In this document: positions 33,153-39,245 of the stretch, piece after piece
Layout of the letters: each line of letters starts with the position of its first letter
How positions within the stretch are numbered: position 1 is the first letter of the stretch
Assembly: GCA_026987375.1 (NCBI GenBank)
Contig: JALSMT010000072.1
Span: 1-39,245, forward strand
Reading direction: 5' to 3'
Length of the DNA stretch: 39,245 nucleotides
DNA from: Thermaceae bacterium
GTDB taxonomy: Bacteria > Deinococcota > Deinococci > Deinococcales > Marinithermaceae
Program-made: the position numbers and the translations under genes
The notes under the pieces: generated by a model
What the model saw: only the letters and a program-made list of their open reading frames with translations
Database searches by the model: none
Told to the model about the DNA's origin: nothing

Positions 33153-34886
33153 CTAAGCGTACCGCTCGCTCTGCAGCCGCCACAGCTCGGCGTACTCGCC
33201 GCCGCGGGCCAGCAGCTCGCCGTGCGCGCCCGCTTCGACCAGGCGACCCGCCTTGAGCACGAAGATGCGGTCCGCCCGCCGCACCGAGGCCAGCCGGTGG
33301 CTGACCAGCAGGGCGGTGCGGCCCCGGGCCAGCTCGGCGAAGCGCGCGAAGAGCGCCGCCTCGCTGCGCGGGTCGAGGGCGGCGCTGGGCTCGTCGAAGA
33401 CGAGCAGGTCGGCCCGCCGGTAGAAGGCCCGGGCCAGGGCCACCTTCTGCCACTCGCCGCCCGAGAGCTCGGTACCGCCGAACTCCTTGGAAAGCAGGGT
33501 GGCCGCCCCCTCGGGCAGCCGCCGCAGCAGGTTCCCGGCGCCCGCCCGCTCCAGGGCCGCTTGCACGCTCCTGCGCGCGCCCAACTCGCCCAGGCGCACG
33601 TTTTCTTCGAGCGTCAGCGCGTAACGCCCGAAGTTCTGAAACACACCGGAGATGCGCCGCCGCCAGGCGGCCAGGTCGAGCTCGCGCAGGTCCACACCGT
33701 CCACCAGGATGCGCCCTTCCGTGGGGTCGTAAAACCGCAGCAGCAGCTTGACCAGCGTCGTCTTGCCCGCGCCGTTCTCGCCCACCAGCGCCGCGCTGCG
33801 GGCCGGTTCGAGCCGCAGCGAAACGCGCTCGAGCGCGGGGCGGCCGTCGGGGTAGCGAAACGACACCTCCTCGAAGACCACCTCCGGCGCCCGCGGCTTC
33901 AGGCGCACCCCGCCGCCGACGATGCGCGGCCGGGCGGCCAGGAAGCGCTGCAGCTCGTCCATGTAGCACAGCGAGCGCTCCAGCATCCCCAACGCGTCCA
34001 CCAAGAGCGCCAGCTCGCCCTGGAGCCGGTGCAGGGCGGCGGTCACCTCGACCACGCCGCCCACCCCCACGCCGCGGCGCAGCACGCTCCAGAAGGTCCA
34101 GCCCAGCCCCAGGGCGCTGGGCAGGAAGTAGCCCCCGGCCACGGCCACCTCGCGCCGCCGCACCGCCCGGCTGCGTGCGTGCAGCACGCGAAAGTTGCGC
34201 TCGTAAAAGCCTAACCAGTAGCCGCCGCTGCCCAAAAGCCGCGTTTCGGCCGCCAGTTCGGGGCTGAGCGCCACCCCGGTGGCGTAGTCCATGCGCCGCG
34301 CCTCGGGGCTGGTGCCTACGACCGTATCCCAGACGAGCCGTTGCAGCCGCACACCGGCGAGCGCGTAGGGGAGCGTCGAGAGCAGGAGCGCCAGCGGAAA
34401 GACCCAGCCCCAGCGCGCCACCAGCAGGAGCAGCGGTACGGCCGACATGCCCGCCTGCAGCACCTGCCCCAGGAAGATAGAGAGGTTCATGGGCGCGTAG
34501 CTGGCCTCGCGTCTGAGCCGCTGCACCATCTCGTAAAACGCCGCGTCCTCGAAGGGCTCGAGACCCGCGAAGCGGTCCATCTTTTCCATCAGTACGCGGT
34601 TGACCCGCGCGGTCAGCCGCTCGTTGAGGTTGCCTTCCACCATGCCCGACAAAGGGGTCAGCAGCCGCTCGACGAGCAACACCGTCAGCCAGACCCCGCC
34701 CCAGCGGGCCAGCGCCGCGCCGTCGCCCGCGGCAGCGGCGGCGGCCAGCCGCCCTACCGCCAGCACCACGCCCGCGGGCACCAGCGCGCGCACGAGGAGC
34801 AGGCCCCAAAACGCCGCCGCCAGCGCCGGGGCGCTGCGGACGATGAAACCCAGAGCAAAACCTGTGCGCCGTAAACGAAAACGCAT
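33153..34886 (-). CDS. ABC exporter (fused membrane and ATPase domains)
   Basis: A 577-aa half-transporter of the MsbA/bacteriocin-exporter type. The N-terminal membrane domain (about 1-310) is followed by an ATPase with Walker A GENGAGKTT, signature LSGGEWQKVALARAFY, Walker B DLLVFDEPSAALD and switch SHRLAS. The signature has GEW instead of the usual GQR/GER, which is common in peptide/antibiotic exporter groups. No leader peptidase domain and no precursor peptide gene is seen. ATG 34886 has AAAGGAGG a few bases upstream, itself inside a 12-bp inverted repeat. It follows the thiamine pyrophosphokinase gene after 102 nt. The substrate is unknown; presumably it works as a homodimer. Confidence 0.9.
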   Translation of the reverse strand: MRFRLRRTGFALGFIVRSAPALAAAFWGLLLVRALVPAGVVLAVGRLAAAAAAGDGAALARWGGVWLTVLLVERLLTPLSGMVEGNLNERLTARVNRVLMEKMDRFAGLEPFEDAAFYEMVQRLRREASYAPMNLSIFLGQVLQAGMSAVPLLLLVARWGWVFPLALLLSTLPYALAGVRLQRLVWDTVVGTSPEARRMDYATGVALSPELAAETRLLGSGGYWLGFYERNFRVLHARSRAVRRREVAVAGGYFLPSALGLGWTFWSVLRRGVGVGGVVEVTAALHRLQGELALLVDALGMLERSLCYMDELQRFLAARPRIVGGGVRLKPRAPEVVFEEVSFRYPDGRPALERVSLRLEPARSAALVGENGAGKTTLVKLLLRFYDPTEGRILVDGVDLRELDLAAWRRRISGVFQNFGRYALTLEENVRLGELGARRSVQAALERAGAGNLLRRLPEGAATLLSKEFGGTELSGGEWQKVALARAFYRRADLLVFDEPSAALDPRSEAALFARFAELARGRTALLVSHRLASVRRADRIFVLKAGRLVEAGAHGELLARGGEYAELWRLQSERYA

Positions 34887-34887
34887 C

Positions 34888-34964
34888 GCGCCTCCTTTCG
34901 AATCGGAAAAACCAAACCGATACCCCGCGCTCCAACGGGAGCGCTACCGGCGGAAAGGAGGCGC
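34888..34964 (-). promoter_or_regulatory. Structured leader that can sequester the exporter ribosome-binding site
   Basis: In the mRNA sense the segment at 34964-34953 (GCGCCTCCTTTC) is perfectly complementary over 12 bp to the segment at 34899-34888 (GAAAGGAGGCGC), which contains the whole AAAGGAGG Shine-Dalgarno and ends one base before the ATG. The enclosed 53 nt hold a second perfect 7-bp hairpin (34927-34933 with 34938-34944) and a CGG...CCG stem. The default fold would block translation, so a ligand, temperature or protein switch is plausible. It matches no riboswitch class that I recognise. Confidence 0.6.
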
Positions 34965-34988
34965 TTACAGCATCATCTTGCTTGCAGT

Positions 34989-35639
34989 CTAATAAGTCTG
35001 GCCCGCAAGGTCAACGGCGATCAGCCCATAGCCTTTCGATAGGCTGACGTTGATACGGCCGGTGGCGACATTCCGCAGCCCGCGCCCGCTGCCCAGCGGC
35101 AGCTCGGCGTTCTCCAGCTCCCAGCGGCCGCCGCGGATGGAGAGGCCCTGCAAGTCCGCAAGCGGCACCACGCTGAAGGGCGTGCCCGGCTCCAGGTCCA
35201 GCTCGAGCCCCGGCGGCACCAGCGCAAAGGCCCAGGTGGGCCCGCTGGAAAGCGCCACCCGCACGCCGGTGCGGGCCACGGCCACGGCCAGCATCAGGTT
35301 GCCCAGCTCGTGGTCCAGCTCGCCGCCCAGGCCGCCGGCGAAAAGTAGGCTCTCAGGCGCGGCTTTCAGCGCCGCCTGCGCCGCCAGCTCGGCGTCGGTG
35401 GCGTCTTTGTCCCGCGGGTACTCCATCCGCGGCAGGTGGGCCCAGCGGGTCAGGTCTTCCAGGTTCACCGAGTCGAAGTCGCCCACCCACAGCGCCGGCT
35501 CCACCCCCAGCGCTGCGGCGTGGCGCACCCCGCCGTCGGCGGCGACGACCAGCCGCGCCCTGCCGGCCGCTTCGATTAGCTGGGGCGTGGCCTCGAGCGG
35601 CCCGCCCAGCAGCACCAGCACGTCGGGTATAAAGTTCAT
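34989..35639 (-). CDS. Thiamine pyrophosphokinase
   Basis: A 216-aa enzyme that transfers pyrophosphate from ATP to thiamine to form TPP. The N-terminal Rossmann-like part has LVVAADGGVRHAAALG (about 31-46) and the catalytic GDFDSV (53-58), followed by PRDKDATDAELAAQAAL, the conserved D-K-xx-TD motif. The C-terminal beta-sandwich has LRNVATGRINVSLSKGYGL. ATG 35639 overlaps the thiQ stop (ATGA). It is last in the thiamine uptake operon, so imported thiamine is directly activated and trapped. Confidence 0.93.
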   Translation of the reverse strand: MNFIPDVLVLLGGPLEATPQLIEAAGRARLVVAADGGVRHAAALGVEPALWVGDFDSVNLEDLTRWAHLPRMEYPRDKDATDAELAAQAALKAAPESLLFAGGLGGELDHELGNLMLAVAVARTGVRVALSSGPTWAFALVPPGLELDLEPGTPFSVVPLADLQGLSIRGGRWELENAELPLGSGRGLRNVATGRINVSLSKGYGLIAVDLAGQTY

Positions 35640-36601
35640 TGCCCCACCTCCACCGTTCGCCCGGGGTCGATGGCAAGCCGCAGCGCGGCGCCTTCGGCCG
35701 GGGCCCCGGCCGCCGACCCCTCCCAGTAGAGCCGCACCCCGCGCGCCTCCAGCCAGAGGCCGACCCGCGGGCCGTAAAAGAGGCGCTCGACCACCCGGCC
35801 CTCGAGCGGGCCCGCGCCCAGGCGCAGCGCCCCGGGCAGCAGCACCCGCGGTCCGCCGCCGGTCAGGCCCAGGGCTGCGGCCTCCTCGGGCGCGAGCACG
35901 TTCTTGTGCCCCAAGAACCGCGCCGTCCAGACGTCGGCCGGCCGCTCGAAGACCGCTTCGGGCGCACCCTGCTGCACCAGCCGCCCGTTCTTGACGATGG
36001 CCACCCGCTCGGCGGTCACGAAGGCCTCGGTCTGGTCGTGGGTCACGAAGACGGCGGTCACCTCCTCGCCGGCGAGCACCCTGCGCAGCTCGAGCAAAAG
36101 CCTTTCGCGCAGCCGCAGGTCGAGCGCCCCCAGCGGCTCGTCGAGCAGCAGCACCCCGGGCTCCGGCGCCAGCGCCCGCGCCAGCGCCACCCGCTGCCGC
36201 TCGCCGCCGGAGAGCTGCTCCGGCTTTTTGTGGGCGTGGGCCTCGAGGCCCATCTGCTCGAGCAGTTCGCCCACCCGCCGGCGGATGCGCGCCCGCTCCC
36301 AGCCGCGCTCTTCGAGGCCGAAGGCGACGTTTTTCTCGACCGTCAGGTGGGGAAAAAGGGCGTAGTCCTGGAAGACGAAGCCCACCCCGCGCCGCTCCGG
36401 GGGCAGGTCGGTGACGTCGCGCCCGCCCAGGAAGACCCGCCCGGCGCTGGGCCGCTCCAGCCCGGCGGCCACCCGCAGCGCGCTCGACTTGCCCGAGCCG
36501 CTGGGGCCCAGCAGGGCCAGCGTCTCGCCCCGGGCCACCTCCAGGTCAAGCGTCAGCTCGAAGCCCGGATAGCGCACCACCACGTTCCGCCACGCCAGCA
36601 C
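35636..36601 (-). CDS. thiQ: Thiamine ABC transporter ATPase
   Basis: A 321-aa ABC ATPase with Walker A GPSGSGKS (33-40), Q-loop FVFQDYALFPHLTVEKNVAFGL, signature LSGGERQRVALARAL, Walker B VLLLDEPLGALD and H-loop FVTHDQTEA. A C-terminal TOBE-like regulatory region lies beyond about residue 235. ThiQ of E. coli is shorter (about 232 aa) and lacks this tail, so by length this resembles the PotA/FbpC group. The thiamine assignment rests on its neighbours. GTG 36601 directly abuts the permease stop and overlaps the pyrophosphokinase start by 4 nt. Confidence 0.85.
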   Translation of the reverse strand: MLAWRNVVVRYPGFELTLDLEVARGETLALLGPSGSGKSSALRVAAGLERPSAGRVFLGGRDVTDLPPERRGVGFVFQDYALFPHLTVEKNVAFGLEERGWERARIRRRVGELLEQMGLEAHAHKKPEQLSGGERQRVALARALAPEPGVLLLDEPLGALDLRLRERLLLELRRVLAGEEVTAVFVTHDQTEAFVTAERVAIVKNGRLVQQGAPEAVFERPADVWTARFLGHKNVLAPEEAAALGLTGGGPRVLLPGALRLGAGPLEGRVVERLFYGPRVGLWLEARGVRLYWEGSAAGAPAEGAALRLAIDPGRTVEVGQ

Positions 36602-38152
36602 CTAGCCCACCTCCCCGCCGCGGCCCAGGCCCCAGAAGACCCCGGCGGCCAAAAGCCCCAGCAGCACCGAAAGCGCCATGGCTTCCTGGTAGTTAAGGGT
36701 ACCCGGCTTGCCCAGCCGCTCGTAGATGGCCACGGTCAGGGTGGCCCACTCGGGCCGCGCCAGCACCAGCGTGGCCCCGAACTCGCCGATCGTCACCGCC
36801 GCCGCCAGCGCCGCCGCCGCGCCCAGCGCGGGGCGCAATAGCGGCAGCTCCACGCGCGCCAGCACCCGCCAGGGCCCCGCCCCCAGGGTGCGGGCCGCCT
36901 CGGCCAGGTTCGCCGGCAGCCGGCGCATCGCCGCCAGCACGGTGCGGGCGAAGAGCGGGTAGGCGAGCAGGGCGTAGGCCGTTACCAAAAGCAGCAACGA
37001 GGCCCTGAGCCCCGGATAGGCCAGCAGGTAGCCCACGGCCAGGCTGACCGGGCTGACCAGCAACGGCAGGAAGCCCAGCAGGTCGAGGCCGCGCACGCCC
37101 TTCCAGACGCCGTAGGCGTAGGCGAAGCCGAGCGGCGCGGTGACGAGGAGCGCCAGCAGCGAAAAGCGCAGGGTGTTGTACGTGGCCAGGCCGGCGCTGG
37201 GGGCGAAGTAGCTGGCCTGCGGCCGGGCCAGCGCCGCCCAGCCGGCCAGGCTGAACCCCTCGGGGCCCCAGAAGCTCCTCAGCACCAGCGCCCCCAGCGG
37301 CGCGTAGAGCAGCGTAAAAAAGCCGGCTACCAGCAGCAGCGCCGCCCAGCCGCGCACCCCGCCCAGCCGCGGCGGCGGGGCGGGGGCGCCCGTACGCACC
37401 GCCAGGCGTTTCTGGGCGTAGAGGTAGCCCAGGCTGACCAGCACCAGCACCGCGGTCTGCACCAGGATCAGCGCCGCCGCCTCGCCGAAGGCCAGCCGCT
37501 CGAGCAGCGCCCGGTAGACGGCCACCTCGAGCGTCGCGTAGCGCGGTCCGCCCAGGATGAGCGGCAGGCCGAAGCTCGAGAAGCTGTAGACGAAGGTGAG
37601 CCCCGCTCCGGCGGCCAGCGCCCCGGCCGCAAGCGGCAGCTCGACCCGCCAGAAGCTGCGCCAGGAGCCGGCCCCCAGGGTGCGGGCCGCCTCGACGAGC
37701 CGGCCGCTGCCGCCCAGCACCCCCAGCACCAGCCGCAGCGTCATCCCCAGGTTGTAGAGCAGGCTGCCCCAGAAGAGGATCCAGGGCGTCCCGCTCAGGT
37801 CGAGGCCCAACAGCCCGCGCGGCCCCGCCCAGGCCAGCATGCCGGTGGCCACCACCAGCGTCGGCAGCACGAAGGGGACCATGGAGAGCGCCACCAGCGC
37901 GTCGCGGCCGGGGAAGCGGTAGCGCAGCAGGTAGACGAGCGGAACGGCGAAGAGGACGACGAGCAGGCTCGAGCCCGCCCCGAAGGCCAGGCTCCAGCCG
38001 AGCCGGCCGCGCAGGTAGGGGTCGGTTAGCACCGCGCTCAGGCCGTACCCAACCCCGCGGCCGATGACCAAGCCCAAAGGCCATAACAGCGCCAGGGCCA
38101 GAAAGGCCAGGACGAGGAGGGCGGCGAGGCGGGAGGGAAGGTTCATGAACAC
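36602..38152 (-). CDS. thiP: Thiamine ABC transporter permease, two fused permease domains
   Basis: A 516-aa protein with about twelve membrane helices in two homologous halves. Each half has an EAA loop: EAARTLGAGSWRSFWRVELPLAAGALAAG in the first and EAARTLGAGPWRVLARVELPLLRPALGAA in the second. Such a fused tandem permease is the ThiP/FbpB arrangement, where one chain forms the whole pore. The first helix follows a short NLPSRL start. GTG 38152 or ATG 38146 may be the start; neither has a clear ribosome-binding site. It is flanked by the binding protein and the ATPase and ends next to thiQ. Confidence 0.87.
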   Translation of the reverse strand: MFMNLPSRLAALLVLAFLALALLWPLGLVIGRGVGYGLSAVLTDPYLRGRLGWSLAFGAGSSLLVVLFAVPLVYLLRYRFPGRDALVALSMVPFVLPTLVVATGMLAWAGPRGLLGLDLSGTPWILFWGSLLYNLGMTLRLVLGVLGGSGRLVEAARTLGAGSWRSFWRVELPLAAGALAAGAGLTFVYSFSSFGLPLILGGPRYATLEVAVYRALLERLAFGEAAALILVQTAVLVLVSLGYLYAQKRLAVRTGAPAPPPRLGGVRGWAALLLVAGFFTLLYAPLGALVLRSFWGPEGFSLAGWAALARPQASYFAPSAGLATYNTLRFSLLALLVTAPLGFAYAYGVWKGVRGLDLLGFLPLLVSPVSLAVGYLLAYPGLRASLLLLVTAYALLAYPLFARTVLAAMRRLPANLAEAARTLGAGPWRVLARVELPLLRPALGAAAALAAAVTIGEFGATLVLARPEWATLTVAIYERLGKPGTLNYQEAMALSVLLGLLAAGVFWGLGRGGEVG

Positions 38153-38158
38153 CGGGGT

Positions 38159-38279
38159 GTTGGGGGTAGGGTGTGGGGGGTAGGAAAAGCAAAACGTACG
38201 GTCAACAACCGGCCCGATGCGGATGGGGAGTCAGCCCCGTCGCTGCACGGCATCACATCCCACCTCCCACCTCCTACCT
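38159..38279. repeat. Short element with heptamer-type ends between thiB and thiP
   Basis: The roughly 120-bp gap (to the thiB stop) has G-rich repeat GGGGGTAGGGTGTG followed by GGGGGTAGG at 38162-38184 on the left. On the right, ending inside the thiB 3' end, are three heptamers CCCACCT, CCCACCT, CCTACCT (38259-38279). GGTAGG and CCTACC at the two ends are complementary. Between them lies a small GGGG...CCCC hairpin. It is unlike the tight 0-4 nt junctions elsewhere in this operon and looks inserted. Confidence 0.55.
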
Positions 38280-39245
38280 CCTGTTCTTCACCACCTCTTC
38301 CGCGCTCTGGCCGCGGACGACGACCGCTTCCCATTCGGCGATCCAGCGCTCGCGGTTCTTGGCGATCGCCTCGGGGGAAAGCTCGGCGGGCTCGAGCGGC
38401 CGCTCGGCGAACTTGAAGACGTCCGGGAGGGCCGCGTCACGGCGCACCGGCCAGACCCACATGTTCAGTGGAATGTCCTCCTGCACCGGCCTTGAGAGCA
38501 ACCAGTCGATGAACTTCTCGGCGGCGGCGCGGTGGCGGGTGCCCTTCAGGATGCCCGCGAACTCGACCTGCAAGAAGCTCGCCCCCGGCCAGAGCAGGTT
38601 GCCGGTGGGCGGCTCGCGGTAGGCTCCTTCCGAGAAGTAGACCTCGGCCGCCGGGCTGGTGGTGTAGCTGACCACCAGCGGGCGGTCCCCGCCGTAACGG
38701 CTGAAGTGGGCAAAGTAGGCCTCGCTCCAGCCCGGGGCGACCTTGACGCCGCCCTCGCGCAGCGCCTCCCAGAACTTCAGGTAGCCGTCCTCGCCCAGCG
38801 AGGCCACCGTGGCCAGCAGGAAGGCCAGCCCCGGCGAGCTGGTGGCCGGGTTTTCGACGACCAGCAGCCGGGCGTACTCGGGCCGGGCCAGGTCGCTCCA
38901 GCCCTGCGGCAGCGCCTTTTCCTTGAAGTAGTCCTTGTCGTAGTTGAGGGCCACGTAGCCGTAGTCCACCGGCAGCGCCGTCAGCGTGGGGTCGAGCAGG
39001 AAGCGGCTTTGCACGGCGGCGATCTGGGGCGTCGAGTAGCGTTCCAGAATCCCCGCTTCGAGCGCGCGCGAGAGGAAGGTGTTGTCGATGCCGTAGATCA
39101 CGTCGGCGATCGGCGCGCCCTTGCTGAGGATCGCCTTGTTGAGCGTCGCCCCGGCGTCGCCGCCCTCGACGAAGCGCAGCTTGATGCCGGTCTGCTGCTC
39201 GAAGCTCGCGATCACCTCTTTGGAGAGCGCGAAGCTCGAGTGCGT
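38274..39245 (-). CDS. thiB: Thiamine-binding periplasmic protein (partial, 5' end outside window)
   Basis: At least 323 residues of a solute-binding protein open to the right edge; the true start and signal peptide lie beyond 39245. The visible part begins THSSFALSKEVIASFEQQTGIKL, continues with the ThiB-type GDAGATLNKAILSKGAPIADVIYGIDNTFLSRALEAGI (about residues 32-69 of the visible part), then VDYGYVALNYDKDY, YTTSPAAEVYF and a C-terminal WLLSRPVQEDIPLNMWVWPVRRDAALPDVF block, as in E. coli ThiB. Other type I/III iron-binding relatives are possible, but the adjacent pyrophosphokinase supports thiamine. The final codons (VVKNRR) run into the heptamer repeats. Confidence 0.88.
   Translation of the reverse strand, partial: THSSFALSKEVIASFEQQTGIKLRFVEGGDAGATLNKAILSKGAPIADVIYGIDNTFLSRALEAGILERYSTPQIAAVQSRFLLDPTLTALPVDYGYVALNYDKDYFKEKALPQGWSDLARPEYARLLVVENPATSSPGLAFLLATVASLGEDGYLKFWEALREGGVKVAPGWSEAYFAHFSRYGGDRPLVVSYTTSPAAEVYFSEGAYREPPTGNLLWPGASFLQVEFAGILKGTRHRAAAEKFIDWLLSRPVQEDIPLNMWVWPVRRDAALPDVFKFAERPLEPAELSPEAIAKNRERWIAEWEAVVVRGQSAEEVVKNRR

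Noticed and set aside
33073-34935. 620-codon open frame on the minus strand
   Set aside because: It is a shifted shadow of the ABC exporter gene (33153-34886), low in normal residues and with no family motifs, while the exporter frame has all ABC motifs.
35639-36841. 400-codon plus-strand frame opposite thiQ
   Set aside because: Antisense shadow, His/Gln/Pro-rich; thiQ has complete Walker and signature motifs.
36693-38192. 499-codon minus-strand open frame over thiP
   Set aside because: GC-rich shadow in another frame of the real permease; no membrane-protein pattern, and the thiP frame has two EAA loops.
38153-38273. TPP riboswitch between thiB and thiP
   Set aside because: The gap lacks the conserved CUGAGA and ACCUGAU-type elements of the THI box in the transcribed sense; it is made of G/C heptamers and a small hairpin. 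A riboswitch would be expected before thiB, outside the window.

Overview
The window looks like chromosome from a thermophilic member of the Deinococcus-Thermus phylum, probably Thermaceae. This is inferred from three things. The seven-iron ferredoxin is of Thermus type. GC content is mostly in the low-to-mid 60s. Many operon-first genes have a TANNNT -10 box only 4-9 nt before the start codon and no Shine-Dalgarno, as in leaderless transcripts, while operon-internal genes carry clear GGAGG sites. There is no rRNA, CRISPR array, prophage or complete insertion sequence.

Layout. 0-1.7 kb (+): a MobA-like nucleotidyltransferase overlapping a small membrane protein, then the ferredoxin with a perfect 18-bp terminator. 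1.7-8.3 kb (-): a DUF1501 gene remnant, then a tightly overlapped operon of two LptF/LptG-type permeases, LptD, a lipoprotein, methylmalonyl-CoA epimerase and a VanZ-like protein. 8.4-10.8 kb: tRNA-Arg(CCU), AlkD, an ArsB/SLC13-like transporter (+) and tRNA-Pro(GGG). 10.8-17.1 kb: a TPR protein (-) divergent from FtsH (+), then an exported ankyrin-repeat protein (-) divergent from a GH8 lipoprotein (+). 17.3-21.4 kb: a HerA/FtsK-type ATPase downstream of D-Ala-D-Ala ligase (-), divergent from a GNAT acetyltransferase (+).

21.4-30.0 kb is the most coherent system: a peptidoglycan-recycling island. One strand carries an AmiE-like serine hydrolase, murQ, nagZ, a sugar-binding protein and two CUT1 permeases as one operon. 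The other carries a GntR/HutC regulator overlapping anmK. The 72-bp divergent promoter region holds a likely operator. NagZ would trim muropeptides outside, the ABC importer would bring in the MurNAc sugar or muropeptide, and AmiE, AnmK and MurQ would convert it toward GlcNAc-6-P. The importer ATPase and GlcNAc-6-P deacetylase are not in the window.

30.0-31.1 kb is a repeat-rich junction (heptamer array, GC palindromes) followed by a thiamine-binding protein and a tiny winged-helix protein. An AT-richer acyltransferase/SGNH gene follows (31.1-33.1 kb, probably acquired). The right arm (33.15 kb to the end) is visibly more GC-rich. It holds an ABC exporter whose leader can fully sequester its ribosome-binding site, and a thiamine uptake operon thiB-thiP-thiQ-thiamine pyrophosphokinase cut by the window edge inside thiB.
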